A stretch of 64,000 bases of DNA from Muribaculaceae bacterium. Lineage in GTDB: Bacteria; Bacteroidota; Bacteroidia; Bacteroidales; Muribaculaceae. Under the pieces are notes generated by a model that was given only the letters and a program-made list of their open reading frames with translations, was not told the origin of the DNA and searched no databases. The DNA lies in assembly GCA_017555085.1 (NCBI GenBank), contig JAFZHD010000023.1, positions 1 to 64,000 of the forward strand, read 5' to 3'. Positions 45,204 to 54,542 of the stretch are shown one piece after another (positions within the stretch are counted from its first letter, which is position 1; every line of letters begins with the position of its first letter). The position numbers were made by a program, and so were the translations under genes.

Positions 45204-46124
45204 TTATTTGTTTACCTGATACTTGTTGATACCGTCGCGAAGGAATGCAACAACTTGTTGTGCTGCTGCGATGCCAGCGTTGATGTTAGCTTCGGCAGTT
45301 TGTGCGCCCATTTTCTTGGGAGTGAAGAATACGCGGTCACCAAATTTTGCTTTGAGTTCTTCGGCTGAATCGGGTTTGATGTCAGCAACATATTTGATGT
45401 CGGGGCGTTCTTCCATAGCCTTTGCAAGACCTTCTTCGTCGATAACCTCTTTGCGGGCAGTGTTGATGAGCACACCGTTTTTGGGCATGAGTTTAACAAG
45501 GTCGTAACCAACCGATTTTTTAGTTTCGGCAGTTGCGGGGATATGGAGTGATACAAATTGGTTTTTGCTGTAAAGTTCTTCAACAGAGTGGATGGGTGTA
45601 ACACCGGCAGCCGAGATTGCTTCGTCGGGGCAGTAGGGGTCGAGAGCCGATACTTCCATTTCAAAGCCTTTGGCGATGCGAGCTACATTGCGGCCAACTT
45701 GGCCAAATGCGTGGATACCGAGAGTTTTGCCTTTAACTTCTGTGCCTGATGTGCCGTTATACATGTTGCGAACAGCCATGATGGTCATACCGAATACGAG
45801 TTCGGCAACTGCGTTTGAGTTTTGACCAGGGGTGTTTTGAGCAACTACGCCGTTTGCTTTAGATGCTTCAAGGTCGATGTTGTCGTAACCAGCACCTGCG
45901 CGAACAACGATTTTGAGGTTTTTGGCTGCATCAAGAACTTCTTTGTCAACAATGTCGCTGCGAATGATGATAGCATCGGCATCGGCAACTGCGTCGAGCA
46001 ATTCTTGTTTAGCGGCATATTTTTCGAGAAGCACGAGTTCGTAGCCTGCTTCTTCGATAACTTCGCGAATGCCATTGACAGCAACTGCTGCAAATGGTTT
46101 TTCGGTAGCAACTAATACTTTCAT
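45204..46124 (-). CDS. serA: D-3-phosphoglycerate dehydrogenase, short type
   Basis: First step of serine synthesis: oxidises 3-phosphoglycerate with NAD+. 306 residues, the short form without the C-terminal ACT or intervening regulatory domains. The substrate loop VVRAGAGYDNIDLEASKANGV and NTPGQNSNAVAELV, the NAD-binding HAFGQVG and the Arg of NTARKEVID are present. Where most 2-hydroxyacid dehydrogenases have the catalytic His (TPHIG), this one has TPKKMG (K270, K271), as in the Lys-containing subgroup of type III PGDHs known from Entamoeba histolytica. It is 17 bp after serC and is transcribed with it. Confidence 0.93.
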   Translation of the reverse strand: MKVLVATEKPFAAVAVNGIREVIEEAGYELVLLEKYAAKQELLDAVADADAIIIRSDIVDKEVLDAAKNLKIVVRAGAGYDNIDLEASKANGVVAQNTPGQNSNAVAELVFGMTIMAVRNMYNGTSGTEVKGKTLGIHAFGQVGRNVARIAKGFEMEVSALDPYCPDEAISAAGVTPIHSVEELYSKNQFVSLHIPATAETKKSVGYDLVKLMPKNGVLINTARKEVIDEEGLAKAMEERPDIKYVADIKPDSAEELKAKFGDRVFFTPKKMGAQTAEANINAGIAAAQQVVAFLRDGINKYQVNK

Positions 46125-46141
46125 ATTATATTAATGTGAGA

Positions 46142-47209
46142 TTAGTGTTTTGCTTCAAATTCTTTCATTGTTGCAACGAGTGCTTCAACGCTTTCCATGG
46201 GGAGTGCGTTGTAGAGTGATGCACGGAAACCGCCAACTGAACGGTGGCCTTTGATACCAACCATGCCTTGAGATGTTGCAAATTCAACAAATTCTTTTTC
46301 CAATTCGGCATATTCGGGTTTCATCACGAAGCAAACATTCATGATAGAGCGGTCTTCTGTGGCTGCTGTACCAACAAACATTTTGCTTGAATCGATTGCA
46401 TCGTAAAGTTTTGCTGCTTTTTCGATGTCAACTTTTTCAATTGCTTCCAAGCCGCCGAGGCTCTTGTAGTATTTAAGAGTTTGGAGAGCCGAGAAGATGG
46501 GCAATACGGGAGGAGTGTTGAACATTGAACCTTTTTTGAGGTGAGTGCGGTAGTCGAGCATTGTTGGGATAGCGCGTTCAACTTGTCCGAGAGCCGATTC
46601 TTTAACGATAACGATAGTTACACCGGCAGGAGCGAGGTTCTTTTGTGCACCAGCATAGATAACATCATATTTAGAAACATCTACGGGACGAGAGAAAATG
46701 TCACTTGACATGTCGGCAACCAAGGGTACACCAACCTCAAGGTCTTTGCGAATTTCTGTACCGAAAATTGTGTTGTTTGTTGTAAAGTGGAAATAGTCGG
46801 CATCAGCAGGAACTACAAAGTCCTTGGGGATATAAGAGAAATTAGCGTCTTTTGATGATGCAACTACATCAACTTCGCCAAAAAGTTTTGCTTCTTTGAT
46901 AGCGTTTACTGCCCATGTACCTGTTTCGAGATATGCTGCTTTCTTTTTCAAAATGTTGAAAGGAACCATGCAGAATTGAGTACTTGCACCGCCACCGAGG
47001 AACAATACATGATAACCATCAGGAACGTCAAGTAATTCTTTTACTAATTGGGCTGCTTCTTCGATAACAGCAGTGAATTCTTTGCTGCGGTGTGACACTT
47101 CAAGAAGTGAAAGGCCTGTGCCTGCAAAGTTGAGAACTGCCTCTGCTGTATTCTTGATTGTGTATTCGCTAAGAATAGAGGGGCCTGCATAGAAATTGTG
47201 CTTCTTCAT
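46142..47209 (-). CDS. serC: Phosphoserine aminotransferase
   Basis: Second step of serine synthesis and also used in vitamin B6 synthesis; PLP enzyme of 355 residues. The N-terminus [32 protein letters not shown], the PLP lysine in [12 protein letters not shown] and [15 protein letters not shown] are intact. It is the first gene of the serC-serA unit. TAATTTTG on the reverse strand (47275-47268) is a likely -7 box about 60 nt upstream; the -33 element is unclear and no attenuator or hairpin is seen in the leader. Confidence 0.96.
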   Translation of the reverse strand: MKKHNFYAGPSILSEYTIKNTAEAVLNFAGTGLSLLEVSHRSKEFTAVIEEAAQLVKELLDVPDGYHVLFLGGGASTQFCMVPFNILKKKAAYLETGTWAVNAIKEAKLFGEVDVVASSKDANFSYIPKDFVVPADADYFHFTTNNTIFGTEIRKDLEVGVPLVADMSSDIFSRPVDVSKYDVIYAGAQKNLAPAGVTIVIVKESALGQVERAIPTMLDYRTHLKKGSMFNTPPVLPIFSALQTLKYYKSLGGLEAIEKVDIEKAAKLYDAIDSSKMFVGTAATEDRSIMNVCFVMKPEYAELEKEFVEFATSQGMVGIKGHRSVGGFRASLYNALPMESVEALVATMKEFEAKH

Positions 47210-47782
47210 TGCAATATGTTTTAATTATTGTTTTATGTTCTTGTTATTAGTTTTTAATTTAGATTGGCAAAATTAATAATAAATTGTTTGATAATGAACC
47301 AAAATTCAAGAAAAATGCGAAACGAATGGTATTTTTTTATGTACTTGTGTCTTTATGCACTTTTTTATGCGTTATTGAGAATGGGCGAGGCGAAATGTAT
47401 AGCCGATGACTATAAAATAGAATATAAATACAATAAAAAAAGAAGCAATTTCACGATTGAGAGAACTTGCCACTAATATTTATGTAAAGAGATTGCTCGG
47501 TTTACAAATTTAAGATACAATATAACTTACATCGCCACCAATTGAATTGGGATCATAATTATTATCCTCATCCAATTGCTTTTGTCTTTTTTCTCGTGTC
47601 ATAATATTGGTTGCATTGCAAGTGTTGTAGCGATAGCGGAGATGGCATATAATATGTAGTGCTATTTGTTTCCGTCTAATTTGTAGCTGTCTTTAAGCTG
47701 ATTGGCTTTGTGTTAAGGCATTGGTATAAAGGCTGACGGTTGGTTGCTGCAAAGCTGTCAAGCACAATCCATTATAGCTGCG
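47210..47782. other. Intergenic region without a recognisable gene
   Basis: Apart from the serC promoter this 570-bp stretch holds only short reading frames. A reverse-strand ORF of 30 codons (47602-47510, starting MTREKRQKQLDEDNNYDP and ending SYIVS) is hydrophilic and could be a small protein or the tail of a decayed gene. A forward 70-codon ORF at 47264-47476 looks like chance. No RNA structure was found. Confidence 0.45.
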
Positions 47783-49105
47783 TTACTCAGGCTGTGCGGG
47801 AGTGTCTGTGTCTGCGGCTTTGTCGCTGTTTTCGTCGGCATACCAACGCTGATAGTGCTGGCTATAAATCTTGGCTTCGATGGCGTTGTTGCAGGGAGTC
47901 CACAGATGCGTGCCTTGCAGCGCGTCGGGCATAAACTGCTGGCGCACAAAGTTTCCGGGGTAGTCGTGCGAATACTTGTAGTCGGCACCATAGCCGAGTT
48001 CGGCCATCAGTTTTGTGGGTGCATTGCGCAAGTGCAAGGGCACTGGCTGATTGCCTGTGGCGTTTACCAATTCGAGGGCTGCGTTAATGGCTTTGTAAGC
48101 CGAATTACTCTTGGGCGATGTGGCCAAATAGATGGTGCATTCGGCGAGGGGTATTCGGCCCTCGGGCCAGCCGATTTTTTTGAGTGTGTCGAAGGTGGCA
48201 TTGGCAAGTAGCAATGCGTTGGGGTTGGCAAGGCCGATATCTTCTGATGCCGAAATGACCAATCGACGGGCAATAAATTCGGGGTCTTCGCCTCCGGCAA
48301 TGAGTCGGGCAAGCCAATAAATGGCTGCATCGGGGTCGCTACCGCGTATGCTCTTGATGAAGGCCGAAATAATATCGTAGTGAAGTTCTCCGTTTTTGTC
48401 AAATGCCGACGGGTTTTCTTGCAGACGCTTGGTTACTAATTCGTCGTCAATAATCATTTGCTCGTGTGCTGCTGTTGACTGTTCAAGCAAATCGAGGATG
48501 TTGAGGAGTTTGCGTGCATCGCCTCCGGCAAAGCGGAATAGGGCGGTGGTGCTTTCAACTTTCACATTGCGGCGGCGGAGTATCTCATCGGTGCTGATTG
48601 CACGGTCAAGGAGCGTGTGCAAGTCGTTGTCGTCGAGGGGTTTCAATACATACACTTGTGCGCGTGAAAGTAGCGGGCGAATAACCTCAAACGAGGGATT
48701 TTCGGTGGTCGCGCCAATAAGAGTGATGATGCCGCTTTCGACTGCTCCGAGTAGGCTGTCTTGCTGTGATTTGTTGAAACGGTGAATTTCGTCAATAAAC
48801 AATATGGGGCGGCCTGTTGAGAACATGCTGCGTGAATCTGCTTTGCATTTTTCAATTACCTCTCTCACCTCTTTAACTCCCGAATGAACTGCGCTCAAAG
48901 TGTAGAATGGCGAACTGGTGGTGTTGGCGATAATGCGCGCCAAAGTGGTTTTGCCCACCCCGGGAGGCCCCCAAAGAATGAACGATGACACTTGCCCCGA
49001 GTCAATCATTCGGCGCAAAATGCAGTCGGGTCCCACTAAATGGGTTTGACCGATGTATTGGTCAATAGTCTTCGGACGGAGCCTTTCGGCGAGAGGTGCA
49101 TGCAT
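47783..49105 (-). CDS. rarA: Replication-associated recombination ATPase RarA
   Basis: AAA+ ATPase of the MgsA/WRNIP1 family acting at stalled forks, 440 residues. The Walker A GPPGVGKTTLAR, Walker B ILFIDEIHRFNKSQQD, sensor GATTENPSFEV and the SSB-like tetramerisation C-terminus (YSHDYPGNFVRQQFMPD) are intact. It has a consensus promoter directly upstream and no close neighbour, so it is probably monocistronic. Confidence 0.96.
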   Translation of the reverse strand: MHAPLAERLRPKTIDQYIGQTHLVGPDCILRRMIDSGQVSSFILWGPPGVGKTTLARIIANTTSSPFYTLSAVHSGVKEVREVIEKCKADSRSMFSTGRPILFIDEIHRFNKSQQDSLLGAVESGIITLIGATTENPSFEVIRPLLSRAQVYVLKPLDDNDLHTLLDRAISTDEILRRRNVKVESTTALFRFAGGDARKLLNILDLLEQSTAAHEQMIIDDELVTKRLQENPSAFDKNGELHYDIISAFIKSIRGSDPDAAIYWLARLIAGGEDPEFIARRLVISASEDIGLANPNALLLANATFDTLKKIGWPEGRIPLAECTIYLATSPKSNSAYKAINAALELVNATGNQPVPLHLRNAPTKLMAELGYGADYKYSHDYPGNFVRQQFMPDALQGTHLWTPCNNAIEAKIYSQHYQRWYADENSDKAADTDTPAQPE

Positions 49106-49127
49106 ATAGTTTGTTGATTTTGTATAG

Positions 49128-49159
49128 CAAAATTACGGCAAATAGGCGAGAAAATCAAA
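49128..49159 (-). promoter_or_regulatory. Promoter of rarA
   Basis: On the reverse strand TTTG (49159-49156), 20-bp spacer, TAATTTTG (49135-49128), full consensus; the leader would be only about 15 nt. Confidence 0.77.
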
Positions 49160-49324
49160 TCGGTGAGGTGTTAATTGTTTTTAATATCTTTGCAAAACAT
49201 ATATATTATGAGTTTTTTTCATTAACTTTACCCTCGCAAGTTGTGCGCTGTTGGCTCGAATAATGCAAAAATATTGAACCAATAGTTGATATTTCTTGTT
49301 TATAAGTTTGAAACATAAACTGAT

Positions 49325-49543
49325 ATGAACGAAGATAACAATGACAAGAAGGTTCCCGGCATGATGAAGGTTGTATTTGGCATCATCATGATATTTATCT
49401 ATGTGACCATGGGTGTGCTTGTGTTGTGTGGATATTTTTCGTGGCTTAACGAGTGGCTACGATGGGCCGGTGGTATAATGTTTATTACTTATGGCATCTG
49501 GCGAGCCTATCGCTATATCAAAGGCGTAGATTCGCGATTTTAA
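49325..49543 (+). CDS. Small two-helix membrane protein
   Basis: 72 residues. A charged start (MNEDNNDKKVPG) is followed by two membrane helices (about 14-38, 45-62) and a basic end (YRYIKGVDSRF). No family of known function is recognised. The next gene begins 3-12 bp later, so it is surely co-transcribed with the PstS-like lipoprotein and the TPR protein. In Bacteroidetes similar small membrane proteins occur next to ExbB/ExbD/TonB-PstS-TPR sets; here no ExbB, ExbD or TonB is present. A -7-like TAAGTTTG at 49303-49310 precedes it. Confidence 0.8.
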   Translation: MNEDNNDKKVPGMMKVVFGIIMIFIYVTMGVLVLCGYFSWLNEWLRWAGGIMFITYGIWRAYRYIKGVDSRF

Positions 49544-49555
49544 CCGATGATTTTT

Positions 49556-50524
49556 ATGAATAAGATTGTTAAATACATTGTATTGTCGTTGGCCGTGGTG
49601 CTTGTGAGTTCTTGTGGCGGAAAAATCAAGAAGAACACAAGTACAAATGGTCTTGCATCATTGGTGTGTGACGAAAGTTTTGAGAATATCTTGAATCAGG
49701 AGGTCAATGTGTTTGAATACATTTATCCTGATGCAAGCATCATTCCTTACTATACAAGTGAGCGCGCGGCAGTTGACTCGTTGTTGCAGTTCAAAACCAA
49801 GACTATTGTGATTTCGCGTGAGTTGACACAGCAAGAACGCGATTTCTTGAAAAGCAAAAAACGCAATGCCCGCACTCAAAAAATTGCGGTTGATGCAATC
49901 GCGTTGATTGTCAATCCCTCTAACCCAATTGACCGTTTGTCAAAAAAAGAGATTGCCGAAATTCTCTCGGGCGAGGTGACTGATTGGAATGAATTAAGTC
50001 CTAACAAAACAGGTAAAATCACAGTTGTGTTTGACCACGACGGTTCAAGCACCGTGAACTATATGCGCGACTCATTGCTCAATGGCGGTTTGTTTGGCCC
50101 CAATGTATTTGCCCAAAACTCAAATGATGAGGTGTTTGAAGCAGTGCAGAAGATTAAGGGAGCAATCGGCATTCTTGGCGTTAGTTGGATTTCGTCAGAT
50201 ATGCGCAACGCCGACATTTCGACCGAACATCGAGTGGCCCAACTTGAAAAGAACGACACAACAATTTCGTCGTTTGACTCTCGCGTGAAAGTACTCAAAG
50301 TGCGTCGCGATGATGATATCAAAGCCTATTTGCCCTATCAGGCATATATATATGATGGCAGTTATCCATTGTTTCGCTCAATGTACATGACAACAGTGGC
50401 GGTGAATGGTACGGTTGCCCACGGATTTTATTCGTTTGTGACAAGTTTCCGCGGTCAGAAAATCATTCAGATGACAGGTATATTGCCCGCAACAGTGCAG
50501 CCTCGCATGGTTAACCTGAATTAA
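49556..50524 (+). CDS. PstS-like phosphate-binding lipoprotein
   Basis: 322 residues from ATG at 49556 (an alternative ATG lies nine bases upstream); this start gives a clean signal peptide with lipobox VSSC at Cys20. The fold is that of PstS-type substrate-binding proteins: LVCDESFENIL near the start, VDAIALIVNPSNPIDRLSKKEIAEILSGEVTDWNEL and the DHDGSSTVNYMRDSLL loop resemble ligand-contact regions. No PstCAB permease genes are near, so a classical uptake role is not supported; in Bacteroidetes such proteins accompany TonB-linked and TPR proteins. It lies 49 bp before the TPR gene. Confidence 0.85.
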   Translation: MNKIVKYIVLSLAVVLVSSCGGKIKKNTSTNGLASLVCDESFENILNQEVNVFEYIYPDASIIPYYTSERAAVDSLLQFKTKTIVISRELTQQERDFLKSKKRNARTQKIAVDAIALIVNPSNPIDRLSKKEIAEILSGEVTDWNELSPNKTGKITVVFDHDGSSTVNYMRDSLLNGGLFGPNVFAQNSNDEVFEAVQKIKGAIGILGVSWISSDMRNADISTEHRVAQLEKNDTTISSFDSRVKVLKVRRDDDIKAYLPYQAYIYDGSYPLFRSMYMTTVAVNGTVAHGFYSFVTSFRGQKIIQMTGILPATVQPRMVNLN

Positions 50525-50573
50525 TAGTCAAAGAAATCAATAATAAATCAATTAAACATAAAATTAACCTAAG

Positions 50574-52205
50574 ATGAAATTTAAATTTTTGTTATCCCTC
50601 GTTTTGGGAGCCGCATTGTCAATGTCGGCACAAGGTTACAAGGACGGTATTGAGTATTACAAAGCCGACCAGTTTGAAAACGCAAAGACTATTCTTACAC
50701 GCACTCTCAACGATGCGTCAACCAATCAGTCTGATGCTTACTTCTATCTTGGCGAAATCGCTCTTCGCAATGGTGACAAAGTTGAAGCAGAATCTTGCTT
50801 TGACAAGGGTATCGCTGCCGATGCTGCTAATCCCTTCAACTATGTAGGTAAAGCAGAAGTGGCTTTGTTGAAAGGCAATGAAAAAGTTGCTGACGAATAC
50901 TTTGGCAAGGCTCGTAGCCTCGGTAAAAAAGATGCTGAATTGCTCACAGCCATCGCTCGCGCTTACTACAACACTGACGCTGTTAAGTATGCACAAGATG
51001 TTACTAAAACTATCGAACGCGCAAAGAAAGCAGATAAAAAAGACCCCTACAACTTGATTCTTCAAGGTGACATCAAGGCCGACGAAAAGAAACCCGGTGA
51101 TGCAGCTGCATTGTATGAAAACGCGATTCTTTACGACCCCATGAATGTTCCCGCTTATGTAAAATATGCTAATGTGTATTTCCAAGTAAGCCCCGAATTC
51201 GCTATCAAGAAACTTGAAGAACTCCTCGAAATTCAACCCGAATCGGCTCTCGCTCAACGCGAACTCGCTGAAAAATACTACCAAAACGACCAATGGGCTA
51301 AGGCTGCGGTTGCTTATGGTAAATATATAGAAAACCCCAACCACTTCACTGACGACAAAGTGCGTTACAGCGTGCTTTTGTACTATGGTCAACTCTATGA
51401 TGAAAGTTTGAAACTCGCTGACGAACTTCTCGTTAACGACCCCAAAAACTTCCAATTGAACCGTATCGCATTCTTGAACAAAGTTGCGAAAAAAGACTTC
51501 GAAGGTGCTGAAAAACAAGCTGCTGTATTCTTCGCAGTTGCTACTCCCGACAAGTATTCTTCAAACGACTATGCTTCAATGGGTGATGTTCTCAAAGAAC
51601 TCGGTAAAGACTCTATGGCTGTGTTTGAATATGAAAAAGCAGTTAAAGTTAACCCCAACAACATGGACCTCGTTCGTCAGTTGAGTAGCGCTTACAACTC
51701 AGCTAAGAACTACGAAAAAGCAGCAGAAGTTTACCAAAAAATCATCGATGGTGGTAACTACAAAACTAACGACCTTTTCGTATTGGCTGGTCGCTACATG
51801 AGCCACGCTTCAACCGAACAAGATACTGTTAAACGCGACGGTGCGCTCGTTAATGCTATTAAATACATCGACGATGTACTCGCAAAAGTTCCCAACGATT
51901 ACCGCATTTCACAACGCAAGGCTCGTATCTTGATGGTTAAGAACGGTAACAAACCCAGCGCTGAATCATCAGAAGTTTACAAATCAGTAATTGCTATCCT
52001 CGACCAAGACCCCGCTAACAAAACAAAACGCGCTAATGACTACATCGAGGCTTACAACCAAATCGCAGGTGCTTACATTCTCGTGAACGATAAGGCTAAC
52101 GCGGTTGTTTACTATGAAAAGTTCCTTGAAATCGACCCCAGCAATGAGCCTCTCAAAGCTTATGTTCAGAAACTCAAAGAACAAGTAGCAAAAGAATCTA
52201 AATAA
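50574..52205 (+). CDS. Periplasmic tetratricopeptide-repeat protein
   Basis: 543 residues. The signal peptide ends at SMSAQ, followed by about a dozen TPR-type helical hairpins over the whole length (for example YKADQFENAKTILTRTLN, AVFEYEKAVKVNPNNMDLVRQLSSAYNSAKNYEKAAEVYQK, AVVYYEKFLEIDPSNEPLK). It is likely a scaffold on the periplasmic side. The codon choice is strikingly uniform (GCT, AAC, CTC, GAA, AAA), which suggests high expression compared with the neighbours. It is the last gene of the three-gene unit and is closed by a strong hairpin. Confidence 0.88.
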   Translation: MKFKFLLSLVLGAALSMSAQGYKDGIEYYKADQFENAKTILTRTLNDASTNQSDAYFYLGEIALRNGDKVEAESCFDKGIAADAANPFNYVGKAEVALLKGNEKVADEYFGKARSLGKKDAELLTAIARAYYNTDAVKYAQDVTKTIERAKKADKKDPYNLILQGDIKADEKKPGDAAALYENAILYDPMNVPAYVKYANVYFQVSPEFAIKKLEELLEIQPESALAQRELAEKYYQNDQWAKAAVAYGKYIENPNHFTDDKVRYSVLLYYGQLYDESLKLADELLVNDPKNFQLNRIAFLNKVAKKDFEGAEKQAAVFFAVATPDKYSSNDYASMGDVLKELGKDSMAVFEYEKAVKVNPNNMDLVRQLSSAYNSAKNYEKAAEVYQKIIDGGNYKTNDLFVLAGRYMSHASTEQDTVKRDGALVNAIKYIDDVLAKVPNDYRISQRKARILMVKNGNKPSAESSEVYKSVIAILDQDPANKTKRANDYIEAYNQIAGAYILVNDKANAVVYYEKFLEIDPSNEPLKAYVQKLKEQVAKESK

Positions 52206-52229
52206 TTAGATAGTTTATTTTGATATCAG

Positions 52230-52269
52230 GAAATCGTGTTGGCTCACTGCCAATGCGATTTCTTTTTTT
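52230..52269 (+). terminator. Terminator of the TPR operon
   Basis: Stem GAAATCGTGTTGGC / GCCAATGCGATTTC, 14 pairs including two G-U pairs, loop TCACT, then seven T; 24 bp after the stop. Confidence 0.9.
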
Positions 52270-52333
52270 ATGTGTGTGCTAACTTGAAGATTTTTAGTAA
52301 ATTTGCAACATTCTAAACAAGCATAATAGCGAT

Positions 52334-54538
52334 ATGAAAAAAATAGTGATAACAGTGTTGTCGATGTGTGCATTAGTCACAATGTCGGCTCAAAGTAAGA
52401 TAGACCTTATGGGACAAGCCCAATTGCGACAGCATCGCATGGAGCAACGGGTGAAAAATACCGGCGAATTAAATAGCCTTTCACGCGTTGAAAGTTTGGC
52501 CGATGAGGTCGTTGTGTTTGTTGCTCTTGAAGAAGGCGCATCAGCCTCTGATTTGGTCGGCGACGGCGTTGAGGTTTTGGATAGTCGCGGCGATTTGGCA
52601 TTAGTGAGAGTGCCCATTGACCAAGTTGAGCGATTTTCGCAAAATGTGCTTGTTAAGAAAATAGAGTTTGGCAAAAAGGTGCTGCCCAAAATGGATGTTG
52701 CACGCGGTTTTTCGGGCGTTGACATGGCGCATGAGGGTGTCGGTCTTGAACAAACATATACAGGCGCTGGTGTTGTGGCAGGTGTCTTTGATACAGGTCT
52801 TGACCCCAACCATTTGGCGTTTAAGAATGCTGAGCAAACCGAGTCGCGTGTGCAGCGTGTGTGGCGATATAAGGGACAAAGTGGACTTTTGTCAATATAT
52901 GATACCCCCCAGAAAATTGCCAACTTTTCGACCGATAATTCCGCCTCATCTCACGGAACGCATGTGGCCGGCATTATGGCCGGCGGATATTTGGGTAATG
53001 AGCTTTATGGCGTTGCTCCCGATGCCGATATTGTGATTGGCTGTGGCGACTTGTATGATGCCAATATCATTCTCGGCACAACCCGAATGATTGATTATGC
53101 TATTGCAGAAGGTAAACCTATAGTTGTGAACTTGTCGTTAGGCGTAAATACCGGTCCGCATGACGGAACCGATTATTTCAGCCGTTACATTGATGAACTT
53201 GGCAAAGATGCCGTGATTTGTGTTTCATCGGGCAATGAGGGAACACAGCCCATAGCCTTGCACCATAAATTCGAAAACAATTCAGAACAAGTCAAAACAT
53301 TTGTCAGCCGTATATCTGGTAGTGGTATTTATTATGGTACAATCGACTGTTGGTCGGCCGATAACTCGGTGGTGAAACTCTCGCCGGCTATCTATGACTT
53401 GGTTGAAGATAAAATTGTGTATCAAATGCCCGTATGTGATAAAAGCACCGGCGGAGAATGGCAATATCTGTCAAGCGCTGAGTATTTTGAAGAAGGCGAT
53501 TTTAGTGACCAGGCATTTGACCAGGCATTCCAAGGCTTTATGGGTTATGCTTCGACAGTTGTAAGCGACAACAAACGCTATGAAGTGGCATTTTATCTTT
53601 ATATGGCCGAAACAGCCGATAATAACGGCCGCTATGTTCCTGCTATGATATTTGAAGGCAACGAAGGGCAGCAAATCTATGGCTATTCCGACGGCTCTTA
53701 TGTTCAATTCGCAAACAATAACCGTGAAGGTTGGTATGCAGGAACCACCAACGGCTCTATCAGCGACATGGCGTGTGGACACAATGTGATTGTTGTCGGC
53801 TCCTGTGACTCGCGAAAAAGTTATAAAACAAAGGACGGCTACACTGCAAGTTATAACGGAGTTAATATCGTTGTGGGCAACGCATCGGAATTTACAAGTT
53901 ATGGCGAATTGCTTGATGGTCGCAAATTGCCTCACATCTTGGCTCCCGGTTGTGTGGTATTGTCGTCATATAGCAGCCCTTATATGAAGAGTGCGTTGGC
54001 CGCCGGTACCGAGCGTGAGGAATATGCAGCTGCAAAAGTGAGTCAAGACGGTGTCGATTATTATTGGGGTCCGATGGTGGGCTCTTCAATGGCATCTCCC
54101 TTTATGGCGGGTACTGCCGCATTGTGGTTGCAAGCCAATAGCGAGTTGACCGTTCACGACATATTGGATATTGCGACAGAAACGGCAACAAAAGCAGAAT
54201 CATCAATCAATCCTATACAATGCGGTGCTGGCCGAGTGAGTGTATTTAACGGTTTGAAAAAAGTGTTGAATGATGCAACCGGCATTGGAGAAATTGTGAC
54301 TAATCCGTCTGAAAAATTATTGTTGCAACCTCTTGGAGAAAAAGTATTTGAGGTGTTTGTGGCAGGCGAAAACGGTTTTGCCGTATCAATATGCGACATG
54401 AGCGGCCGAGTGGTTAAGCAGCAAAATTCCGCAAGCAACAGTTGTGTAATTGACATGAACGGCTTTGGCAAAGGCATCTATGTTTTGTTGGTGCAATGTG
54501 GAAATTCACACCACACAAGTCGCATCGTGGTAAAATAG
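52334..54538 (+). CDS. Subtilisin-family (S8) protease with T9SS sorting domain
   Basis: 734 residues. The signal peptide (1-20, ending TMSAQ) precedes a propeptide-like region (about 21-130). The catalytic domain has Asp153 (GVFDTGLDPNH), His207 (SSHGTHVAG) and Ser585 (GSSMASP). The large distance between His and Ser reflects an insert of about 200 residues with beta-rich sequence. The last 75 residues (VFEVFVAGENGFAVSICDMSGRVV ... GKGIYVLLVQ) form a type A C-terminal domain that directs type IX secretion and cleavage at the surface. A -7 box TAAATTTG lies at 52298-52305. It is followed four bases later by a paralogue. Confidence 0.92.
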   Translation: MKKIVITVLSMCALVTMSAQSKIDLMGQAQLRQHRMEQRVKNTGELNSLSRVESLADEVVVFVALEEGASASDLVGDGVEVLDSRGDLALVRVPIDQVERFSQNVLVKKIEFGKKVLPKMDVARGFSGVDMAHEGVGLEQTYTGAGVVAGVFDTGLDPNHLAFKNAEQTESRVQRVWRYKGQSGLLSIYDTPQKIANFSTDNSASSHGTHVAGIMAGGYLGNELYGVAPDADIVIGCGDLYDANIILGTTRMIDYAIAEGKPIVVNLSLGVNTGPHDGTDYFSRYIDELGKDAVICVSSGNEGTQPIALHHKFENNSEQVKTFVSRISGSGIYYGTIDCWSADNSVVKLSPAIYDLVEDKIVYQMPVCDKSTGGEWQYLSSAEYFEEGDFSDQAFDQAFQGFMGYASTVVSDNKRYEVAFYLYMAETADNNGRYVPAMIFEGNEGQQIYGYSDGSYVQFANNNREGWYAGTTNGSISDMACGHNVIVVGSCDSRKSYKTKDGYTASYNGVNIVVGNASEFTSYGELLDGRKLPHILAPGCVVLSSYSSPYMKSALAAGTEREEYAAAKVSQDGVDYYWGPMVGSSMASPFMAGTAALWLQANSELTVHDILDIATETATKAESSINPIQCGAGRVSVFNGLKKVLNDATGIGEIVTNPSEKLLLQPLGEKVFEVFVAGENGFAVSICDMSGRVVKQQNSASNSCVIDMNGFGKGIYVLLVQCGNSHHTSRIVVK

Positions 54539-54542
54539 TTGC

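Noticed and set aside
47264..47476. A 70-codon forward ORF in the serC-rarA spacer
   Set aside because: Its start overlaps the serC promoter region, it has no ribosome-binding signal and no protein-like pattern beyond a chance hydrophobic run.
50718..51518. A 266-codon Phe/Val-rich reverse ORF opposite the TPR gene
   Set aside because: The hydrophobic bias is the complement of the strong GAA/AAA/AAC codon bias of the forward gene.
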